The position numbers were made by a program, and so were the translations under genes. A model generated the notes under the pieces. The model saw only the letters and a list, made by a program, of their open reading frames with translations. It was not told the origin of the DNA and made no database searches. 64,000 nucleotides of DNA from CAVQND01 sp049518415. Its GTDB lineage: Bacteria; Verrucomicrobiota; Verrucomicrobiia; Limisphaerales; UBA8199. Of the stretch, positions 58,571 to 64,000 are shown one piece after another. The stretch is from NCBI GenBank assembly GCA_049518415.1, contig JBEKRX010000022.1, forward strand, positions 15,954 to 79,953, read 5' to 3'. Each line of letters begins with the position of its first letter. Position 1 is the first letter of the stretch.

Positions 58571-59305
58571 ATGAAGAATCTGTTTAGCAATAGCGGTTGG
58601 TTGACGGTGGGCGCCCTGTGCGCGGCATTCAACTTGTCCGCCAGAGCAGACACCCTTTTCCAAAACAATACGGTCGACTTGAGTACCCGCTTTAACCCGG
58701 TGTTATCCGAAGTCGGAAACCAGATTTACCTCAGTAATGGCGGCTACATCACCAACTTCTCCTTCGAGTATTATGGCATCGGCGGCGGCCTCGCCGGCGC
58801 CTTTTCCGGTACCGTGCAGGCGGACGTGAAATGGTACCTGAATGACAGCTCCACACTTTACAGCGGTTACAAGACTCCCGGCACGGTGATCTACGACAGC
58901 GGTTGGTTTAATATATCCCCGACCACTCGCGCCACCATCAATTTCACCACGCCGGGCGGCGATTTTCCCAGCGTCGCCACCAACGGGCCGCTTTCGGGAA
59001 GCGTGAGTGGGTTGTGGACGATGGACACCCGAGAGCTGACTTGGACCGTGCAATTCCAGGGCCTCGGCTCTGGGGATCAGGCCGGAGTGGACCTCTATCA
59101 AAATCAGGTCCCGGGCTCTGCCTTCAGCGATTACTGGCTGAACAATGGCGGCACCTGGGAATTGTACGCGTTCACCAACGGCGTTCCCGCCACTTTTGGT
59201 CAAGAGTGGATGGGCACCCCGGTGCCTGAACCTTCGACCCTGGCCATCTCGCTGGCGGGTGGCGTGAGCTTGCTGCTCATCGTTCGCCGCTTCCGCTGCC
59301 GGTAA
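58571..59305 (+). CDS. PEP-CTERM sorting-signal exported protein
   Basis: ATG 58571 is preceded by GAGGA (58561-58565) and gives a 244-residue protein with a signal peptide (WLTVGALCAAFNLSARA). The mature part is serine-, threonine- and glycine-rich and beta-predicted, with no known enzymatic motif. The C-terminus is a full PEP-CTERM signal: VPEPSTLAISLAGG, a membrane helix, and RRFRCR. Such proteins are processed by an exosortase and linked to the cell surface or exopolymer in many Verrucomicrobiota. No exosortase is in the window. The gene has its own promoter and terminator, so it is a single transcription unit. Confidence 0.92.
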   Translation: MKNLFSNSGWLTVGALCAAFNLSARADTLFQNNTVDLSTRFNPVLSEVGNQIYLSNGGYITNFSFEYYGIGGGLAGAFSGTVQADVKWYLNDSSTLYSGYKTPGTVIYDSGWFNISPTTRATINFTTPGGDFPSVATNGPLSGSVSGLWTMDTRELTWTVQFQGLGSGDQAGVDLYQNQVPGSAFSDYWLNNGGTWELYAFTNGVPATFGQEWMGTPVPEPSTLAISLAGGVSLLLIVRRFRCR

Positions 59306-59330
59306 TCGGCGCCCGGCTCAGTTCGCTTCC

Positions 59331-59359
59331 GGCGCGAGTCCCCACTCGCGCCTTTTTTT
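59331..59359 (+). terminator. Intrinsic terminator after the PEP-CTERM gene
   Basis: GGCGCGAGT (59331-59339) pairs perfectly with ACTCGCGCC (59344-59352) around a CCCC loop, followed by seven T residues (59353-59359). It ends 4 bp before the stop of the oppositely oriented M64 gene. Confidence 0.93.
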
Positions 59360-59362
59360 GTT

Positions 59363-61039
59363 TCAACGTGCCGGCCGTTCGCTCTTGCCGGGGGAGAGTG
59401 TGACCGTGCCTTGAAAGACCGCGGGCGCACTCGTGACCGCGCCGCTGCCCAACACGCTGGCCGTGGCCGCGGCGCCGGGCCAGGTGATGCTCGCAAGGCC
59501 CTGCAGACTGAGCCTTAAGCTGTCGGAGTTCAGAACCAACCCCTCGACGGCGTACTCCGTGCCCGTGGTGCGCCCGGCGCCGGAACCGGACGACCTGGTG
59601 ACCGCGGCCACGAGGCTGTTGGTGAAATAACTGCTGACATCCGTATCCCGGTTCGTTCCGTTGAGCTTGTCCCGCACCACAAATCGTGAAGCCGCGGCAT
59701 TCGAGGGAGTGACCAGGAGCAGCTTCGCCCCGGGGGAGAAGGTCGCGTTGGGCGCCGCCTGGTCCAGCGCCTTGATGATGTCCCTGGTGGTGATGGCGGC
59801 CCGGAAGACCGTCGAACCGTTCGGACTCACCGCGCCTTGAATGTAGGCCCTCAGGCTGATGCTGGCGTTTTGCACCGCATTGGAAAAACCGCCCTCGACG
59901 GTCCAGGTGAGGACCTGGCTCAAGAGACCCGCCGGGTCAGTGCGCACCAGGGTGGTGTTGTCCTGCACGAGCGCGCTGATGAGATGTCCGCCCGGGCCCA
60001 GCGTCGGCAGCCCGGTGAAGAGGAGGTTCGTCGCCCCGCTCACGCCCAGGCCGTCGGCAAACCATTGCACGCTGAGGTTGTGCGTGGCGGGTTGCAACAC
60101 GTTCAAACTGAAGACCGCCGCTTGCGTGGGCGACAGCCAGAGGTTCGTGTTGGCGGGAGTGAAACTGTCCACCGGCCGCACTTTCTGGTAAAGGGCGCGC
60201 ACCAGGGCCTCGCTGCAAACTTCGCAGAACGGCACTCCGACATGGTTCATCGCGCAATCGAACTTGGGGCGATACCAACCAGTGGCATGATAATGCGCGC
60301 CTTGGAACAGCCCGATGACCTCGGTGTAATCGGCGGTCGGCGGGGTGGGCAGGGGGGTATCGGCAGCAATCCAGGCCTTCCACTTGATATAGCCGCGCCG
60401 CGTCTCCCGCGTCGTGTTCGGTTCTTCGATATTCGGAAAACCGGGATAGGCATTGGTGTATTCATCGCCCAGGTTCGCCAGCACATGGCCCGTCTCGTGC
60501 GTCAGGATTTCCGCCGCCAGCGCGCCAGTGGAGGCAATGGCGGTCCGGTTAAATCCATCCGAACCTCCGGAAACGGGGTCATTCACCAGCAGGACCGGCA
60601 GGTGGCACTGGGGCAGAGAATTCTTGAGCAAAGCGTCCACTTTTGCCTGGCCGCTGGGCGGAAGCGTGATGAGATAGTCCGCCTGGTCGTAGGTGGTGCC
60701 GAAGTAGGTATCGAGTTTAGTCCCCTCGACGGGGTGGCTGGAGCCGGATTGACGCGAGGCCACGGAGATGGCAAACGCGTTGAAATAGCCCCGGTATTCC
60801 TGGTAAGGCTGGTGGGAGAGCAACGCGTTGACCGCGTTGGTCGCATCGATCAGGAACTGGCCGAGTTGATTGCTGGTGTAGCCCTCCGCCAGCATGACGA
60901 CATTGAGCCGGTTTGCCACCGGGCCATTGGTCAGGAGCGTCGTCATCGCCGGCTGGCCGTGGGCGCGGGGCCAACCCCCGGCCAGCAGGAGCAGCCCCAA
61001 TGCCGCCAGGAGCGGAGGCGAGCGCAGTCGTCTCTTCAT
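59363..61039 (-). CDS. Exported M64-family metallopeptidase (IgA peptidase M64 type)
   Basis: The 558-residue protein has a signal peptide (SPPLLAALGLLLLAGGWPRA). The peptidase domain starts near residue 40: RLNVVMLAEGYTSNQLGQF is the family's opening, and the zinc site is H181-ETGH185 with D192 in LANLGDEY, which fits the H-E-x-x-H-x(6)-D layout. CAMNHVGVPFCEVCSEAL supplies a probable disulphide region. The C-terminal 250 residues are beta-rich, perhaps binding domains. Its ATG overlaps the stop of the giant beta-helix gene (ATGA on the minus strand), so the two are likely translated together. Substrate unknown. Confidence 0.9.
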   Translation of the reverse strand: MKRRLRSPPLLAALGLLLLAGGWPRAHGQPAMTTLLTNGPVANRLNVVMLAEGYTSNQLGQFLIDATNAVNALLSHQPYQEYRGYFNAFAISVASRQSGSSHPVEGTKLDTYFGTTYDQADYLITLPPSGQAKVDALLKNSLPQCHLPVLLVNDPVSGGSDGFNRTAIASTGALAAEILTHETGHVLANLGDEYTNAYPGFPNIEEPNTTRETRRGYIKWKAWIAADTPLPTPPTADYTEVIGLFQGAHYHATGWYRPKFDCAMNHVGVPFCEVCSEALVRALYQKVRPVDSFTPANTNLWLSPTQAAVFSLNVLQPATHNLSVQWFADGLGVSGATNLLFTGLPTLGPGGHLISALVQDNTTLVRTDPAGLLSQVLTWTVEGGFSNAVQNASISLRAYIQGAVSPNGSTVFRAAITTRDIIKALDQAAPNATFSPGAKLLLVTPSNAAASRFVVRDKLNGTNRDTDVSSYFTNSLVAAVTRSSGSGAGRTTGTEYAVEGLVLNSDSLRLSLQGLASITWPGAAATASVLGSGAVTSAPAVFQGTVTLSPGKSERPAR

Positions 61040-63702
61040 TCAAAGCTTAGGCGATAGAATTTGTTCGCCGGGGGATTGGTCAGGGCCAGGACCCACCAGT
61101 TGCTGCTGGTCAGGAGCGGGACGTTCGTTGAGGTGGTCCACCGGACCGGCGGCGCGACCTTGCTCGTCTCCTTGAGCACCAGGGTCGCGGTGTTGCTCCA
61201 GGAGAGGATGATTCGGTTCGGGCCCAGCCCCGGGTGGTAAGCATCGAAACGATGCATCACGGTCAACGTCGGGACCGGCAGCACCGGCACGCAGGCGGAG
61301 AATTCGGAGGTATTGTTGGCGGCATCGGTAGCCGTGGCAGTGATCACCCACCCAGCCGGCGCCGGGTTGGTCAACAAAGCCACAAAACCGGCATTGCAGT
61401 CCGCGCCCGTGGCGACCGTCTGATCGCCCAGGTAGAGCTGGCCCTCGCCACAGCCGGAGGGGTCGCACAGCGGGTTGGCAAAGAACTGGAGCAGAAAGAC
61501 GCTGTTGGGGCGGCTATTGAGCGTGCCGCGGACGCCGGTGCCGTTCAGCCCGGTCACTGCCTGCCCGAGCACCGGGTAATTCTGTGACAGGTTGGCCTTG
61601 CCCGCGGTGCCGGCATCGCACGGCACGATGGAATTCGTGCCGTTCGGGCCCAAGTCAATCCCTAAGCCCGCATTGGCGAAAATCGAGTTGGCGAGAATGG
61701 CGTTATTGGCGCTGCCGTCGCGGAGGCGCACTCCCGCATAGAGCGCCGTGCTGGCGTAGGCGATCCGGTTGCCGGCGCCCCCCGCCCCGCCAATCAGGTT
61801 GTTGTTCGCTCCCACTTGGCATTCCACTCCGTGATAGACGTTGCCCAGGCCGCTCACCCCGTCGCTCTTGGTCCCAATCCAATTGCCCTGGATGACGTTC
61901 CCGGCGGCGTTGTTGGTCAACTGGATCCCCAGGGTGTGGTTGGCGGAGATCAGGTTGCCTGCTCCCGGCGTCGGCCCGCCGATGAAATTGGTGCCGGCGT
62001 CTTGGATATAAACCCCCTCATAGGCGTTGCCCATCGCCGCCATGCCGGTGACGTCGGTGCCGAGCTTGTTGCCCCAGATCAGATTGTGGCTCGCGCCGCT
62101 GCCGATCAGGTAAACCCCGGCGTCGTGGTTGGCTGAAATCACGTTGCCGGCACCCTCCTCGGCGTCCCCGATCGCGTTGCCGGGCGCCTTCGAAATACCC
62201 ACCCCGGCCCGCCCGTTGCCCAATCCGTTGGTCCCGCTGGCGTCGGGGCCGATAAAGTTGCCGGCGACGCGGTTTCTTACGGCGGCAGTGCCGACCAGCC
62301 AGACGCCGTCCAGCCCGTTGCCGGAGATGACATTGCGCGCCCCGCTGACTGCCCCGCCAACCTTGTTGGCCCCGGAGTAGAGGCGCAGACCGCAAAGGCC
62401 GTTGCCGACTGCCGCCCGCCCGGTTACGTCGGTGCCGATGTAATTGCCCTGGACCACGTTGCCCACGCTGTTGGTGATAAAGATGCCGTCCTGCTTGTTC
62501 CCCGAAATCACGTTGCCCGCCCCGGCCACGGTTCCGCCAATCAGGTTGCCCCCGGCCTCCAAAATCGTTATGCCCGCGTAGCTGTTCCCCAGCGCCTGCC
62601 GCCCCGTGGCCTGGGTGCCAATGTGGTTGCCTTGCACCAGGTTATTCGTCGCGCCCGCCCCGCTGAGGAAAATCCCTGCCTCGCCGTTGCCGGAAATCAC
62701 GTTGCCCGCCCCGGCGTTGGTGCCGCCAATGACATTCGCGGCCGCCCCTGAGAGCGTCACGCCATTGTCCGTGTTGCCCAACGCCAGGCTCCCGGTCACG
62801 TCGGTGCCGAGGTAATTGCCCTGGACCAGGTTTCCGGTCGAACCCGCGCCGAGCAGGTAAACGCCGCTCCCGGTATTGCCGGAGATAATGTTCCAGGCCC
62901 CAGGCGTCGCGCCACCGATGACGTTGTTGCGGGAATCGTTAATGGCCACGCCATTATTGCCGTTTCCCAAACGCGTCCTGCCCGCCGCGGTGGTGCCGAT
63001 GAAATTGCCCAGCACCACATTGCTCCCGCCATTATACAAGTAAATCCCGGCATCGCTGCTGGCTGAGATCACGTTGCGGTCCGCGGCATTGGTCCCGCCG
63101 ATCACATTGCCCCAGGACGAAGAGATGAGGACCCCTTGCTGACCGTTGGGCCGGCTCGTCGTGCCTTTCACATCCATCCCGACAAAACTGCCCTGGATGG
63201 AGTTGCCCCCCGGGCCTTCGACCCGCAGGCCGCCCCCGGCGAACCGGTTGATGGCCAGTCCGCGGACCACACTGTTGCTGCTAATCAGCCGCAGCCCTAT
63301 GCTGTTCCCCGCGCTCGCTCCGTCCAGCTCGATCAGCGGGTAGCCGGCGAACCCCGGCTGCGTCGTGCCGTCAATCACCACCGGGTCGCTCACGGCCGGC
63401 AGGGCCGAATGCGGACGGATCGTGTGCGCGCCGACGCCGGGAATCCGGAAGCTGATCGTATCCGGCCCCGCGGTCGCATTGGCATTGACCAGGGCCTGCC
63501 GCAGGGAACCGTTGCCGCTGTCGAGCGTGTTCGAAACGACCAAAGTGGCCGCCGTGCTCGCGCGCGCCGGGTTGACCGCCAGGCAGAGCAACCAAAGCCC
63601 CAACCCGCCCGACCCGCCCCCGAACCGAACGAAGGTCCGGACGCCTGCAATGCTCACCAACGCCCGCCGGGCGCGCTTTTCGTTCGTGGCAACATTCGGC
63701 AT
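61036..63702 (-). CDS. Giant exported right-handed beta-helix protein with tandem repeats
   Basis: From ATG 63702, preceded by GGAAG, the protein has 888 residues. A signal sequence (GGLGLWLLCLAVNPARA) leads to TLVVSNTLDSGNGSLRQALV, a CSLREA-type start. About ten tandem units of roughly 55-65 residues follow, with consensus NxIGTDVTGxxALGN, NxIGGTxxGAGNVISGN and G(I/V)xL, for example NLVQGNYLGTDVTG and GGTNAGAGNVISGN. These are the rungs of a parallel beta helix. The C-terminal 200 residues are a different, beta-rich part ending FYRLSFE. Such proteins often bind or cleave polysaccharides; no catalytic residues can be assigned. First gene of a pair with the M64 peptidase. Confidence 0.9.
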   Translation of the reverse strand: MPNVATNEKRARRALVSIAGVRTFVRFGGGSGGLGLWLLCLAVNPARASTAATLVVSNTLDSGNGSLRQALVNANATAGPDTISFRIPGVGAHTIRPHSALPAVSDPVVIDGTTQPGFAGYPLIELDGASAGNSIGLRLISSNSVVRGLAINRFAGGGLRVEGPGGNSIQGSFVGMDVKGTTSRPNGQQGVLISSSWGNVIGGTNAADRNVISASSDAGIYLYNGGSNVVLGNFIGTTAAGRTRLGNGNNGVAINDSRNNVIGGATPGAWNIISGNTGSGVYLLGAGSTGNLVQGNYLGTDVTGSLALGNTDNGVTLSGAAANVIGGTNAGAGNVISGNGEAGIFLSGAGATNNLVQGNHIGTQATGRQALGNSYAGITILEAGGNLIGGTVAGAGNVISGNKQDGIFITNSVGNVVQGNYIGTDVTGRAAVGNGLCGLRLYSGANKVGGAVSGARNVISGNGLDGVWLVGTAAVRNRVAGNFIGPDASGTNGLGNGRAGVGISKAPGNAIGDAEEGAGNVISANHDAGVYLIGSGASHNLIWGNKLGTDVTGMAAMGNAYEGVYIQDAGTNFIGGPTPGAGNLISANHTLGIQLTNNAAGNVIQGNWIGTKSDGVSGLGNVYHGVECQVGANNNLIGGAGGAGNRIAYASTALYAGVRLRDGSANNAILANSIFANAGLGIDLGPNGTNSIVPCDAGTAGKANLSQNYPVLGQAVTGLNGTGVRGTLNSRPNSVFLLQFFANPLCDPSGCGEGQLYLGDQTVATGADCNAGFVALLTNPAPAGWVITATATDAANNTSEFSACVPVLPVPTLTVMHRFDAYHPGLGPNRIILSWSNTATLVLKETSKVAPPVRWTTSTNVPLLTSSNWWVLALTNPPANKFYRLSFE

Positions 63703-63748
63703 AAAAGTTCTTCCAGCTTGCCCCAACTCCTTATGCGGGCTGGCAACT

Positions 63749-63793
63749 CATTTAACCTATCCAACCTGTCTAACCGGTTTAACTTATATAAGC
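63749..63793. repeat. Period-9 repeat (NNTTTAACC type), five units
   Basis: CATTTAACC, TATCCAACC, TGTCTAACC, GGTTTAACT and TATATAAGC follow one another without gap, 47 bp upstream of the beta-helix gene start. The remaining sequence up to 64000 shows no gene that can be supported. Confidence 0.8.
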
Positions 63794-64000
63794 TCTCACC
63801 TAACCGCCAATGCCGCTGCCCCTCATGCCTGAAATTCCGCCGGATTGCAATCCGATATTGTGTCAAATTGCGCGGTGACAGGGCTGCATCAAGCTCGGTT
63901 CGGCCCATACAGGCGCAGGCGCGGATGAGGTTCTCAGGTTCATTTATCAGATTGGGATGGGGCGCGTGAGGAGGCGGATGCCGTTCCAGCGGTTGCATTG

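Noticed and set aside
1..64000. tRNA or rRNA genes
   Set aside because: No cloverleaf-like segments with a conserved T-loop GGTTCGAATCC pattern or rRNA landmarks were noticed by eye; without a covariance search a missed tRNA cannot be excluded.

Overview
This 64 kb window is GC-rich bacterial DNA that best fits the phylum Verrucomicrobiota, probably the Pedosphaera/Limisphaera side of the phylum. The reasons are a divergent FtsZ, an unknown gene between mraZ and rsmH, an ECF sigma factor with a long membrane and coiled-coil tail, a PEP-CTERM protein, PQQ-like and beta-helix exported proteins, and many short palindromic or period-9 repeats between genes. The assignment rests on gene content only; no rRNA or tRNA gene was seen.

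Layout. 1-2.2 kb: the end of sucC (leftward) and a cell-wall amidase. 2.5-10 kb: a leftward defence-like operon of a PLD-SNF2 helicase, an ORF6N protein and a large adenine methyltransferase. 10.5-13.5 kb: housekeeping genes (LapA-like protein, cobalamin adenosyltransferase, RibD-type reductase, queA). 13.8-30.9 kb: a complete-looking division and cell-wall (dcw) operon, all rightward: promoter with MraZ operator, mraZ, unknown gene, rsmH, ftsL-like, ftsI, murF, mraY, LysM protein, ftsW, murG, murB, ddl, ftsQ, ftsA, ftsZ. The Mur ligase genes murC, murD and murE are absent from it. 31-44 kb: exported glycan degradation (GH27 alpha-galactosidase, GH38 alpha-mannosidase, GH89 alpha-N-acetylglucosaminidase) with a PQQ-like propeller and a sigma factor. 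44.3-47.6 kb: NHL propeller, serine acetyltransferase, PEBP protein. 48-54 kb: the fatty-acid operon fabD-(fabG)-acpP-fabF. 54-58.3 kb: pyrimidine nucleoside phosphorylase, a TGS GTPase and a DEAD-box helicase. 58.4-64 kb: a PEP-CTERM protein with clear promoter and terminator, then an M64 peptidase translationally coupled to a giant beta-helix protein.

The most unusual part is 49.1-52.2 kb. A small protein equal to only the N-terminal helix-hairpin-helix domain of RadC overlaps, by TGATG, a large DNA methyltransferase with a C-terminal nuclease-like motif. This pair sits where fabG should be, and a short frameshifted remnant of fabG lies just after it. The picture is of a restriction-like cassette that landed in the fatty-acid operon and destroyed fabG.

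A second theme is repeats: a 98-bp palindromic element in two inverted copies, one of whose ends supplies a stop codon; a REP-like hairpin translated inside the large methyltransferase; tandem 52-bp palindromes between ftsL and ftsI; and period-9 short tandem repeats at five places, three of them at the 5' ends of genes for exported proteins.
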